The notes below the pieces were generated by a model. The model saw only the letters and a list, made by a program, of their open reading frames with translations, had not been told where the DNA came from and ran no database searches. Positions 25,779 through 34,064 of a stretch of 64,000 nt of DNA are shown here, piece by piece. Positions within the stretch are counted from its first letter, which is position 1, and each line of letters starts with the position of its first letter. Source of the stretch: Streptomyces tagetis (GTDB lineage: Bacteria > Actinomycetota > Actinomycetes > Streptomycetales > Streptomycetaceae); assembly GCF_018069565.1 (NCBI RefSeq), contig NZ_JAGPNL010000005.1, positions 124,001-188,000 on the forward strand. Reading direction: 5' to 3'. A program made the position numbers and the translations under genes.

Positions 25779-26722
25779 CAATTGGCCACCGCCAGGCCGT
25801 ACATGGCCACCCAGACGGCGCCGATCAGGGCGAGGGCCCGGTCGTGCAGGACGACGTCCTCGGGTTCGCCGGCGGTGCCGCGGTCGGCGAAGACGGCGTA
25901 GCGCAGCACGGCGAGGATGAAGGCGACCATGGAGAGCTGGCGCCAGGGCAGCAGGCCGGAGTGCGGGACGCCGCCGGCCTCCATCGCCCACATGCAGTAG
26001 CCGAGGACGGCGACCCCGGCCGCGAGCTGCCAGACGAAGCGGAGGTAGCCGGTGGTGTACTCGGTGAGCAGCGCGCGGGTGGCGCCCTGCGCCCCGGCCA
26101 TCCGGACGGCCTCGGAGTAGCGCTTGGCGGCGACCATGAAGAGCGCGCCGAAGCCGGTGGTGATGAGGAACCAGCGCGAGAGCGGGATGCCGAGGGCCGG
26201 CCCGCCGATCACCGCCCGCATCAGGAAGCCGGTGGTGACGACGACGAGGTCGACGACGAGGACGTGCTTGAGGCTGACGCAGTACGCCAGTTGCAGGGCG
26301 AGGTAGGCGATCAGCAGCAGGACGACGGGGGGCGGGCAGAGCCAGGCCGCGACGGTGAGCGCGAGGATGCCGAGGGCGGCGCCGACGGCGTGGGCGACGG
26401 CGACGGGGACCTGGCCGGCGGCGACGGGCCGGTGCCGTTTGACGGGGTGGGCGCGGTCGGCCTCGGCGTCCAGGGCGTCGTTGACCAGGTAGACGGCGGC
26501 CGAGCAGGCGGTGAAGAGGGCGAAGACCAGGGCGGTCTGGGTCAGTACGTGGCGGGAGAAGAGCTGTCCGGCGGCGGCCGGGGCCGCGACGACGAGGACG
26601 TTCTTCACCCACTGGCGGGGGCGGGCGGTCCGCAGCAGCCCGCGGGCGATGCCGCCGGGCGGCGCCGGTGCGGGCGGTCCGGGCCGCTCCGGGGCGCGGG
26701 GGAGGACTGCGGTGTCAGCCAT
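25775..26722 (-). CDS. ubiA: decaprenyl-phosphate phosphoribosyltransferase (UbiA superfamily)
   Basis: 315-residue polytopic prenyltransferase-fold protein. It probably transfers 5-phosphoribose from PRPP to polyprenyl phosphate, the first step of decaprenyl-phospho-arabinose synthesis (Rv3806c type). The Asp-rich motif NDALDAEADRAHPVKRHRP and KHVLVVDLVVVTTGFLMRAVIGG are characteristic; about nine membrane helices. The start overlaps the PAP2 stop by 8 bp and the stop overlaps GtrA by 4 bp. Divergent dprE1/dprE2 encode the later steps. The acceptor pathway in this organism is unknown. Confidence 0.88.
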   Translation of the reverse strand: MADTAVLPRAPERPGPPAPAPPGGIARGLLRTARPRQWVKNVLVVAAPAAAGQLFSRHVLTQTALVFALFTACSAAVYLVNDALDAEADRAHPVKRHRPVAAGQVPVAVAHAVGAALGILALTVAAWLCPPPVVLLLIAYLALQLAYCVSLKHVLVVDLVVVTTGFLMRAVIGGPALGIPLSRWFLITTGFGALFMVAAKRYSEAVRMAGAQGATRALLTEYTTGYLRFVWQLAAGVAVLGYCMWAMEAGGVPHSGLLPWRQLSMVAFILAVLRYAVFADRGTAGEPEDVVLHDRALALIGAVWVAMYGLAVANW

Positions 26723-27230
26723 CGGTTGCTCCTCTCATCCAGCGGGCGCCGAGCCGGGCGGTGAGGGCGCCGAGGGCGGCGCCCGCCGCCACGTCCGAGG
26801 GGTAGTGGACGCCGGCGACCAGTCGGGAGACGCACACGGCGGCGGCGAGCGGCCAGGCCGCGCGGGCGCCGAGCGCGCCGAAGGCGACGGCCGCCGCGAC
26901 GGCGGAGGTCGCGTGGGAACTCGGGAAGGAGTGCCGGCCCGCGGTGCGCACCAGGGGGTCCACGTGCGCGGGGCGCGGGCGGCGCACCACCCGCTTCACG
27001 CCCATGCTGGCGAGGTGCGCGCCGGCCGTGAGCGCGGTGCCGCGCAGCCAGGCCCGGCGGCGCGGCGCGTCCGCGGCGGCTCCGGCGAGTCCGGCCGCGA
27101 GCCACAGGGCGCCGTGCTCGCCCGCCCAGGACAGGGCGCGCGCGGCACCGGCGATCCGCGGGTCGGCGGCGCGGGCCCTGAGGGCCGTGACGATCCGGTG
27201 GTCCAAGTCGTCGACGTCGTCCATGTCCAC
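26715..27230 (-). CDS. PAP2-family phosphatase (decaprenylphospho-5-phosphoribose type)
   Basis: 171-residue membrane phosphatase. The three PAP2 motifs are visible: KRVVRRPRPAH, SFPSSHATS, and RLVAGVHYPSDV, with the catalytic His pair. In mycobacteria Rv3807c removes the 5-phosphate from decaprenyl-phosphoryl-5-phosphoribose. Its position immediately before the UbiA-type gene supports the same step here. A very acidic N-terminus (MDMDDVDDLDHR) precedes the helices. First gene of the leftward operon, divergent from dprE1 across 128 bp. Confidence 0.87.
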   Translation of the reverse strand: MDMDDVDDLDHRIVTALRARAADPRIAGAARALSWAGEHGALWLAAGLAGAAADAPRRRAWLRGTALTAGAHLASMGVKRVVRRPRPAHVDPLVRTAGRHSFPSSHATSAVAAAVAFGALGARAAWPLAAAVCVSRLVAGVHYPSDVAAGAALGALTARLGARWMRGATDG

Positions 27231-27358
27231 TCACTGTTCACGGCGAGGGCGCGGGAAGTCCCTGCCCGGTCGAGCGACATACCATTAATCACCCGTTTCG
27301 GGGATGGTCGGAATGTTTCATAACTAACCGCTCATCTTCGGGCGATACGGTCACCGCC

Positions 27359-28708
27359 ATGTCTGCCGACACCGTTTCCGTCACCGGCTGGGGCCGTACG
27401 GCGCCCACGGCCGCCCGTCTGGTCCGCCCGCGGACGTACGAGGAGGCCGCCGCCGCCGTCCGGGCGTGCGGGGCGCGCGGCGGCATCCCCCGGGGGCTGG
27501 GACGGGCGTACGGGGACGCGGCGCAGAACGCGGGCGGGGCCGTGCTGGACATGACGGGCCTGGACCGCGTCCACGCGGTGGACGCCGCGGGCGGGACGGT
27601 GCTGTGCGACGCGGGGGTCTCCCTGCACCGGCTGATGGAGGTGCTGCTGCCGCTCGGCTGGTTCGTGCCGGTGACCCCCGGCACCCGGTACGTGACGGTC
27701 GGCGGGGCGATCGGCGCGGACATCCACGGCAAGAACCACCACGTCTCGGGCTCCTTCGCCCGGCACGTGCTCGCGCTGGAGCTGCTCACGGCCGACGGCG
27801 AGGTGCGCACCGTGCTCCCCGGCACCCCGCTCTTCGACGCGACGGCGGGCGGCATGGGGCTGACCGGGGTGATCCTCACCGCGACGGTGCGGCTCCAGCC
27901 GGTGGAGACCTCGCTGATGTCGGTGGACACCGAGCGCGCCCGCGACCTGGACGACCTGCTCGCCCGGCTGACCGCCGGCGACCACCGCCACCGCTACTCG
28001 GTGGCCTGGATCGACCTGCTGGCGCGCGGCGCGGCGACCGGCCGGGCGGTGCTCACCCGGGGCGACCACGCGCCGCTGGACGCGCTCCCCGCCCGCCGGC
28101 GCACCCGCCCGCTGGAGTTCCGCACCGCGCGCCTGCCGGCCGCCCCCGCCCGCTTCCCGGAGGGGCTGCTGACCCGCACGACGGTGGGCCTCTTCAACAC
28201 CGTCTGGTATCACAAGGCGCCGCGCGCCGAGACCGGCCGGCTGCGGCCGATCCCCGCCTTCTTCCACCCGCTGGACGGCGTGCCCGACTGGAACCGGGTC
28301 TACGGCCGCGGCGGCTTCGTGCAGTACCAGTTCGTCGTCGGGCACGGGCGGGAGGAGGCGCTGCGCCGGATCGTGCGCCGGATCGCGGAGCACCGCTGCC
28401 CGTCCTTCCTCGCCGTCCTCAAGCGGTTCGGGGAGGGCGACGCGGGCTGGCTCTCCTTCCCGGTGCCCGGCTGGACCCTCGCCCTGGACATCCCGGCGAA
28501 CCTGCCCGGCCTCGGCCCGCTCCTGGACGGTCTGGACGAGGAGGTGGCGGAAGCGGGCGGCCGGGTCTACCTGGCCAAGGACTCCCGGCTGCGCCCCGAG
28601 CTGCTGGCCGCCATGTACCCGCGCCTGGACGAGTTCCGCGCGCTGCGCGCGGAGCTGGACCCGCGCGGGGTGTTCGTCTCCGACCTGTCCCGGCGCCTCG
28701 CCCTCTAG
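27359..28708 (+). CDS. dprE1: decaprenylphospho-beta-D-ribose 2-oxidase
   Basis: 449-residue FAD-dependent oxidase. It converts polyprenyl-phospho-ribose to the 2-keto intermediate that DprE2 reduces to the arabinose form. The VAO-type FAD domain has PRGLGRAYGDAAQN, TPGTRYVTVGGAIGADIHGKNHH and AGGMGLTGVI. The substrate domain ends with LSFPVPGWTLALDIP, KDSR and FVSDLSRRLAL. The residue aligned with the benzothiazinone-target Cys387 of M. tuberculosis DprE1 is Ala375, so covalent inhibition would not be expected. It is the first gene of the dprE1-dprE2 pair. Confidence 0.93.
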   Translation: MSADTVSVTGWGRTAPTAARLVRPRTYEEAAAAVRACGARGGIPRGLGRAYGDAAQNAGGAVLDMTGLDRVHAVDAAGGTVLCDAGVSLHRLMEVLLPLGWFVPVTPGTRYVTVGGAIGADIHGKNHHVSGSFARHVLALELLTADGEVRTVLPGTPLFDATAGGMGLTGVILTATVRLQPVETSLMSVDTERARDLDDLLARLTAGDHRHRYSVAWIDLLARGAATGRAVLTRGDHAPLDALPARRRTRPLEFRTARLPAAPARFPEGLLTRTTVGLFNTVWYHKAPRAETGRLRPIPAFFHPLDGVPDWNRVYGRGGFVQYQFVVGHGREEALRRIVRRIAEHRCPSFLAVLKRFGEGDAGWLSFPVPGWTLALDIPANLPGLGPLLDGLDEEVAEAGGRVYLAKDSRLRPELLAAMYPRLDEFRALRAELDPRGVFVSDLSRRLAL

Positions 28709-28725
28709 GAACCCCAGGAGCTGTC

Positions 28726-29481
28726 GTGAAGGACGCCTTCGGCCTCCCCCAGTCCCTTCTCGTCCTCGGCGGTACGTCCGAGATCGCGCTCGCCACCGCG
28801 CGCCGCCTGATCGCCCGCCGTACCCGCGTCGTCTGGCTGGCCGGGCGCCCCTCCCCCGCCCTGGAGGCCGCCGCGGCGGACCTGCGCGCGCTCGGCGCCG
28901 AGGTGCGCACCGTCGCCTTCGACGCCCTCGACCCCGCCTCCCACGAGGCGGCGCTCGGCAAGGTGTTCGCGGAGGGCGACATCGATCTGGTGCTGCTCGC
29001 CTTCGGCATCCTCGGCGACCAGGCGCACGACGAGCGGGAGCCGCTGAACGCGGTGCGGGTGGCGCAGACCAACTACACCGGCGCGGTCTCCTCGGGGCTG
29101 GTGGCCGCCCGCGCGCTCCAGGACCAGGGGCACGGTTCGCTGGTGGTGCTCTCCTCGGTCGCCGGGGAGCGGGCCCGCCGGGCCAACTTCATCTACGGCT
29201 CCAGCAAGGCGGGCCTGGACGCCTTCGCCCAGGGGCTGGGCGACGCGCTGCTCGGCACCGGCGTGCACGTGATGGTGGTGCGGCCCGGTTTCGTCCGGTC
29301 GCGGATGACGGCCGGGAGGGAGGAGGCCCCGCTGGCGACGACGCCGGGCGCGGTGGCCGCCGCCATCGAACTGGGCCTGCGCCGCCGCTCGGAGACGGTG
29401 TGGGTGCCGGGGACGCTGCGGGTGGTGATGTCGGCGGTGCGGCACCTGCCGCGCGCGGTCTTCCGCCGCCTGCCGATGTGA
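28726..29481 (+). CDS. dprE2: decaprenylphospho-2-keto-ribose reductase (SDR)
   Basis: 251-residue short-chain dehydrogenase/reductase, 17 bp after dprE1. N-terminal nucleotide motif VLGGTSEIALATARRL, catalytic Ser in VVLSSVAGERARR, and YxxxK in NFIYGSSKAGLDAFAQ. The tail VVRPGFVRSRMTAG is normal for the family. It would use NAD(P)H to complete epimerisation of the ribosyl carrier lipid. GTG start after CAGGAG at 6 nt. The following 2H phosphoesterase gene is convergent. Confidence 0.92.
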   Translation: MKDAFGLPQSLLVLGGTSEIALATARRLIARRTRVVWLAGRPSPALEAAAADLRALGAEVRTVAFDALDPASHEAALGKVFAEGDIDLVLLAFGILGDQAHDEREPLNAVRVAQTNYTGAVSSGLVAARALQDQGHGSLVVLSSVAGERARRANFIYGSSKAGLDAFAQGLGDALLGTGVHVMVVRPGFVRSRMTAGREEAPLATTPGAVAAAIELGLRRRSETVWVPGTLRVVMSAVRHLPRAVFRRLPM

Positions 29482-29527
29482 CCCGGCCCGCGCCGGGCGC
29501 CGGTGGCGGCGCCCGGGGTCGGCACGC

Positions 29528-30106
29528 CTACCGCGCCGGCAGGGTGCCGTGTTCCACGCGGCCCGCCTGGGGCGGGACGACCCCGCTGCCGAAGGGGAAC
29601 TCGCGCAGCTTGCGCCAGACGGCGTCGGCGCCCTGCTCGTAGAGGGCGAAGCCGGTGCAGGGCCACTGGGCCTCGTAGTCGGACAGCTCCTCGAAGGCGC
29701 GGTCCATGGCGGCCTCGTCGATGCCGTGGGCCACCGTGACGTGCGGGTGGTACGGGAACTGCAACTCGCGCGGGACGGGGCCCGAGGTGGAGCGGACCCG
29801 CTTCTGCAGCCAGGCGCAGGCGGCGGCGCCCTCCACCACCCGCACGAAGACGACCGGGGAGAGCGGGCGGAAGGTCCCGGTGCCGGACAGCTTCATCGGG
29901 AAGGGCCGGCCGGCCGCCGCGACCTCGGCGAGGTGCGCCTCCACGGCGGGCAGCACCCCGGCGTCGATCTCCGTCGGCGGCAGCAGGGTGACGTGGGTGG
30001 GGATGCCGTGAGCAGCGGCGTCGCCGAAGCCCGTGCGCAGCACCTGGAGCTGGCTGCCGTGAGGCTCCGGGACCGCGATCGACACGCCGATCGTTACGGT
30101 CCCCAC
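29528..30106 (-). CDS. 2'-5' RNA ligase/2H phosphoesterase family protein
   Basis: 192 residues. Both H-x-T motifs of the 2H superfamily are present (THVTLLPP and YHPHVTVAH), about 100 residues apart on the two-lobed fold. Members hydrolyse cyclic phosphates or join 2'-5' RNA ends; the substrate is not predictable. The GTG at 30106 is preceded by AGGAG. The open frame upstream runs into the trpS gene and is a shadow. The 185 bp between this start and the trpS stop hold no gene. Confidence 0.88.
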   Translation of the reverse strand: MGTVTIGVSIAVPEPHGSQLQVLRTGFGDAAAHGIPTHVTLLPPTEIDAGVLPAVEAHLAEVAAAGRPFPMKLSGTGTFRPLSPVVFVRVVEGAAACAWLQKRVRSTSGPVPRELQFPYHPHVTVAHGIDEAAMDRAFEELSDYEAQWPCTGFALYEQGADAVWRKLREFPFGSGVVPPQAGRVEHGTLPAR

Positions 30107-30291
30107 ATCGTCTCCTGTCGTTCTGTCGGTGCCGCCCGCCCCCGGGGCGCGCGGCGGTGGCCGCGGCGCGGCCACCCGGTTATCGACTGTACGTCCACGA
30201 CCCGGCCCCGGGCAGGCGCAACGGGAGTGATGTGCAGCGCTACGGCGCGGCGGCGGGGCGTACGGGCCCGGTGCCCTGGGGCTTTGCCGGA

Positions 30292-31314
30292 TCAGTGCTT
30301 GGCGGGGAGGAAACCCATCCGGTCGTACGCCCGGGAGAGCGTCTCGGCGGCGACCGCGCGGGCCTTCTCGGCGCCCTTGGCGAGGATCGAGTCGAGCGTC
30401 TCGGGGTCGTCGAGGTACTGGCGGGTGCGGTCCCGGAAGGGGGTGACGAAGTCGACGACGATGTCGGCGAGGTCGGTCTTGAGCGCGCCGTACCCCTTGC
30501 CCTCGTACCGCTGCTCCAGCTCGGCGACGGTCTCGCCGGTGAGGGTGGAGTGGATGGTGAGGAGGTTGCTCACGCCGGGCTTCTGCTCGCGGTCGAAGCG
30601 GATCACCGTGTCGGTGTCGGTGACGGCGCTGCGGATCTTCTTGGCGGTGGCCTTCGGCTCGTCCAGGAGGTTGATCAGGCCCTTGGGGGTCGCCGCCGAC
30701 TTGCTCATCTTGGCGGTGGGGTCCTGGAGGTCGAAGATCTTCGCCGTCTCCTTGAGGATGTAGGCGCTCGGGACGGTGAAGGTGTCGCCGTAGGTCTGGT
30801 TGAAGCGCTCGGCGAGGTCGCGGGTCAGCTCCAGGTGCTGGCGCTGGTCCTCGCCGACCGGGACCTGGTCGCCCTGGTAGAGCAGGATGTCGGCGACCAT
30901 CAGCATCGGGTACGTGAAGAGGCCGACGGTGGTGCGGTCGTTGCCCTGCTTGGCGGACTTGTCCTTGAACTGGGTCATCCGGGACGCCTCGCCGAAGCCG
31001 GTGATGCAGTTCATCAGCCAGCCGAGCTGGGCGTGCTCGGGAACGTGGCTCTGCACGAAGAGGGTGCAGCGGTCCGGGTCGAGGCCGGCCGCGAGGAGCT
31101 GGGCGGCGGCGACGCGGGTGTTCTCCCGCAGCTCCCTCGGGTCCTGCGGGACGGTGATCGCGTGCAGGTCGACGACCATGTAGAACGCGTCGTGGGTGTC
31201 CTGCATGTCGACCCACTGGCGGACGGCGCCGAGGTAGTTGCCGAGGTGGAACGAGCCGGACGTCGGCTGGATGCCGGAGAGCACGCGGGGTTGTTCAGTC
31301 GCCATGGCGCCCAT
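30292..31314 (-). CDS. trpS: tryptophan--tRNA ligase
   Basis: Class I aminoacyl-tRNA synthetase of 340 residues that charges tRNA-Trp in the cytoplasm. HIGH-type motif in SGSFHLGNYLGA, KMSKS motif intact (TAKMSKSAATPKG), and the family segments MVVDLHAIT and TYPMLMVADILLYQ. The ATG at 31314 has GGAG upstream at acceptable distance; the ATG at 31305 is an alternative. Preceded by glyA on the same strand with 111 bp between. From memory, some Streptomyces carry a second, indolmycin-resistant TrpRS; this one has normal motifs. Confidence 0.96.
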   Translation of the reverse strand: MGAMATEQPRVLSGIQPTSGSFHLGNYLGAVRQWVDMQDTHDAFYMVVDLHAITVPQDPRELRENTRVAAAQLLAAGLDPDRCTLFVQSHVPEHAQLGWLMNCITGFGEASRMTQFKDKSAKQGNDRTTVGLFTYPMLMVADILLYQGDQVPVGEDQRQHLELTRDLAERFNQTYGDTFTVPSAYILKETAKIFDLQDPTAKMSKSAATPKGLINLLDEPKATAKKIRSAVTDTDTVIRFDREQKPGVSNLLTIHSTLTGETVAELEQRYEGKGYGALKTDLADIVVDFVTPFRDRTRQYLDDPETLDSILAKGAEKARAVAAETLSRAYDRMGFLPAKH

Positions 31315-31425
31315 TGTCTCAGGCTCCGGGGCCCGCTCGGGCACGGCTGCGCGGGAAACGGGCGCGGTGTGGCGGCGGGGTGCCGCGCGGCGGCCCGGTG
31401 GGGGCCGGGGCGCCGCGCGGGCGGG

Positions 31426-32874
31426 TCAGCCGAGGTCGATCTCGGGGTAGAGCGGGAAGCCCGCCACCAGGTCGCTGGCGCGGTGCGAGATCTCGTCCGC
31501 GACCTTGGCGTCCAGCACGTGCTGGGCCTTGGAGGGGGCGCCCTTGGCGGTGGTGCCCGGCTCGGTGGCGGTCAGGACGCGGTCGATGAGGCCGGCCACC
31601 TCGTCCATCTCGGCGGTGCCCAGGCCCCGGGTGGTCAGCGCGGGGGTGCCGACGCGGATGCCGGAGGTGTACCAGGCGCCGTTGGGGTCGGCGGGGATGG
31701 AGTTGCGGTTGGTGACGATGCCCGCGTCGAGGAGGGCGGCCTCGGCCTGGCGGCCGGTGAGGCCGTAGGAGGTGGCGACGTCGATGAGGTTGAGGTGGTT
31801 GTCGCTGCCGCCGGTGACGAGGGTGGCGCCGCGCCGCGTCAGGCCCTCGGCGAGGGCGCGGGAGTTGTCGACGACGCGCTGGGCGTAGTCGCGGAAGGCG
31901 GGCTGCCGGGCCTCGGCGAGGGCGACGGCCTTGGCGGCCATGACGTGCGGGAGGGGGCCGCCGAGGACCATCGGGCAGCCGCGGTCGACCTGGTCCTTGA
32001 GGGAGTCGTCGCAGAGCACCATGCCGCCGCGCGGGCCGCGCAGCGACTTGTGGGTGGTGGTGGTGACGATCGGGGCGTGCGGGACCGGGTCGAAGTCGCC
32101 GGTGAGGACCTTGCCCGCGACCAGGCCCGCGAAGTGCGCCATGTCGACCATGAGCGTGGCGCCGACCTCGTCGGCGATCTCGCGCATGATCCGGAAGTTC
32201 ACCAGCCGCGGGTAGGCGGAGTACCCGGCGACGAGGATCAGCGGCTTGAACTCGCGGGCGGTGGCGCGCAGCGCCTCGTAGTCGATCAGGCCGGTGACGG
32301 GGTCGGTGCCGTAGGAGCGCTGGTCGAACATCTTGCCGGAGATGTTCGGGCGGAAGCCGTGGGTGAGGTGGCCGCCCGCGTCCAGGGACATGCCCAGCAT
32401 GCGCTGGTTGCCGAAGGCGGCGCGCAGCTCGGCCCAGTCGGCGTCGGTGAGGTCGTTGATCTGGCGGGCGCCGGCCTTCTCCAGGAAGGGGGCCTCGACG
32501 CGGTCGGCGAGGACGGCCCAGAAGGCGACCAGGTTGGCGTCGATGCCGGAGTGCGGCTGGACGTAGGCGTGCCGGGCGCCGAAGAGCTCGCGGGCGTGCT
32601 CGGCGGCGAGGGACTCGACGGTGTCGACGTTGCGGCAGCCCGCGTAGAAGCGGCGGCCGACGGTGCCCTCGGCGTACTTGTCGCTGAGCCAGTTGCCCAT
32701 GGCGAGCAGGGTGGCCGGGGAGGCGTAGTTCTCGGACGCGATCAGCTTGAGCATCTCGCGCTGGTCGGCGACCTCCTGGCCGATGGCGTCGGCGACGCGC
32801 GGTTCGACCGAGCGGATGACGTCGAGGGCGGCGCGGTAGGCGGTGGAAGCGGTGGACAGCGGCTCCGCTGACAT
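31426..32874 (-). CDS. glyA: serine hydroxymethyltransferase
   Basis: 482-residue PLP enzyme that interconverts serine and glycine while charging tetrahydrofolate with a one-carbon unit. The Schiff-base lysine is in VTTTTHKSLRGPRGG; LIASENYASPATL and FDQRSYGTDPVTG are characteristic. It is longer than E. coli GlyA (417), with an extended N-terminus and an insertion of about 50 residues, as in some actinomycete enzymes. The ATG at 32874 follows GGAGG at 6 nt. A ZTP-type riboswitch lies about 35-135 bp upstream, so expression should respond to the purine intermediate ZTP/ZMP, that is, to one-carbon shortage. Confidence 0.96.
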   Translation of the reverse strand: MSAEPLSTASTAYRAALDVIRSVEPRVADAIGQEVADQREMLKLIASENYASPATLLAMGNWLSDKYAEGTVGRRFYAGCRNVDTVESLAAEHARELFGARHAYVQPHSGIDANLVAFWAVLADRVEAPFLEKAGARQINDLTDADWAELRAAFGNQRMLGMSLDAGGHLTHGFRPNISGKMFDQRSYGTDPVTGLIDYEALRATAREFKPLILVAGYSAYPRLVNFRIMREIADEVGATLMVDMAHFAGLVAGKVLTGDFDPVPHAPIVTTTTHKSLRGPRGGMVLCDDSLKDQVDRGCPMVLGGPLPHVMAAKAVALAEARQPAFRDYAQRVVDNSRALAEGLTRRGATLVTGGSDNHLNLIDVATSYGLTGRQAEAALLDAGIVTNRNSIPADPNGAWYTSGIRVGTPALTTRGLGTAEMDEVAGLIDRVLTATEPGTTAKGAPSKAQHVLDAKVADEISHRASDLVAGFPLYPEIDLG

Positions 32875-32907
32875 GGGGACCTCCGGACGGTGCGTCGGCA
32901 TTGTCGG

Positions 32908-33008
32908 TACGGCCCAGGCGCACGGCACTCGTGCCGGGCCCGCGGGGTCCCGGGGGCCGCTTCCCGATGGTCGGTCCCATCCCAGCACGCCAGTCACGGC
33001 CCACGCTC
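32908..33008 (-). promoter_or_regulatory. ZTP (pfl) riboswitch candidate upstream of glyA
   Basis: On the minus strand, GGGCCGTGACTGGCG (33002-32988) is followed by a variable helix, then GGGAAGCGGCCC (which pairs back to GGGCCG), a GC hairpin region, and GCGCCTGGGCC (32921-32911). The order and spacing match the two conserved blocks of the pfl motif as I remember it (CGUGACUGGCG near the 5' side, GCCUGGGC near the 3' side). The location, directly in the glyA leader, is one of the classic contexts of this riboswitch. The expression platform is not obvious; control of translation at the GGAGG site is possible. Confidence 0.8.
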
Positions 33009-33107
33009 ACCCTACCGGGACCCCGGTGCCCCGGCCCCCGGCGTCCACCATGCGGGCCGGGGGGTACGGGGCCGTACGGGACCGTACGGGGGGCCGGCGG
33101 GGCCCGG

Positions 33108-34064
33108 TCAGGGGAGCCAGGGCTTCCAGGTGCCGGGGTGGGCGTCGGCCCAGGCGCGCGCGGCGTCCTCGGGGCGCATCTTGCGCTCGGCGATCATCAG
33201 GGAGACCTCGTTCTGGTCCTCGGTGGACCACCGGAACCGCTTGAGGAACTCGGCCGCGTCGCCGCCGCCCCGGGCGAAGTCGGCGTTGAGGTACTTCTGC
33301 AGTGCGGTGACCGGGTAGGCGCAGGCGACCTTCGCCGGGTCGGCGTCGCACCCCTCCTCGTACGGCGGGAGTTCCACCTCGGTCATGGGGACCTTCTCGA
33401 AGAGCCACTGGGGTGTGTACCAGTAGGTGAGGAACGGCTTCCTCTCCTTGGCGAACTGCTCAATCTGGGTGATCTGGGCCGCCTCGGAGCCGGCGAAGAC
33501 GACCTCGTAGTCGAGGTCGAGGTTCTTCACCAGGGCCTTGTCGTTGGTGACGTAGGACGGGGAGCCGTCCATGAGCTGGCCCTTGCCGCCGCTCTCGGCG
33601 GTGCGCAGCGTCCCGGCGTACTTGTCGAGGTTCTCCCAGTCGGTGACGTCGGGGTGCGCGTCGGCGAAGTAGGTGGGGACGTACCAGCCGATGTGCCCGG
33701 TGACGCCGAGGTCGCCGCCTCGGGTGATGGTCTTCTTGTCGTCGATGTAGCGGCGTTCCTGCTCGGGGTGGCCCCAGTCCTCCAGGATGGCGTCGACCCG
33801 GCCCTGGCTGAGCGCGTCCCAGGCGGGGACCTCGTCGGCCTGGACGGTGTCGACGCGGTAGCCGAGTTCGTTCTCCAGCAGGTGCCGGGCGACGGCCACG
33901 TTGGCCTGGGCGCCGACCCAGGACTGGACGGAGAGGGTGACGGTACGGGTGCCGCCGGCGTGGGCGAACGGGGACGCCTGGCGGGTCATGTCGGCGGCGC
34001 CGCAGCCGGTGAGCAGCAGCAGCGCGGAACCGGCGGCCAGAGCGGCCGTGACGCGGGGACGCAT
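33108..34064 (-). CDS. glycine betaine/choline ABC transporter substrate-binding lipoprotein
   Basis: 318-residue extracytoplasmic solute receptor of the OpuAC/ProX family. Lipobox LLLLTGCGAA gives membrane attachment after Cys processing. The mature part shows the family pattern (QSWVGAQANVAVARHLLENELGY, ILEDWGHPEQE, GHIGWYVPTYF, LTYWYTPQWLFEKV), with many Trp/Tyr residues for a quaternary-ammonium cage. Last gene of the five-gene leftward operon, its ATG adjacent to the permease stop. It probably supplies choline to BetAB or betaine directly for osmoprotection. Confidence 0.92.
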   Translation of the reverse strand: MRPRVTAALAAGSALLLLTGCGAADMTRQASPFAHAGGTRTVTLSVQSWVGAQANVAVARHLLENELGYRVDTVQADEVPAWDALSQGRVDAILEDWGHPEQERRYIDDKKTITRGGDLGVTGHIGWYVPTYFADAHPDVTDWENLDKYAGTLRTAESGGKGQLMDGSPSYVTNDKALVKNLDLDYEVVFAGSEAAQITQIEQFAKERKPFLTYWYTPQWLFEKVPMTEVELPPYEEGCDADPAKVACAYPVTALQKYLNADFARGGGDAAEFLKRFRWSTEDQNEVSLMIAERKMRPEDAARAWADAHPGTWKPWLP

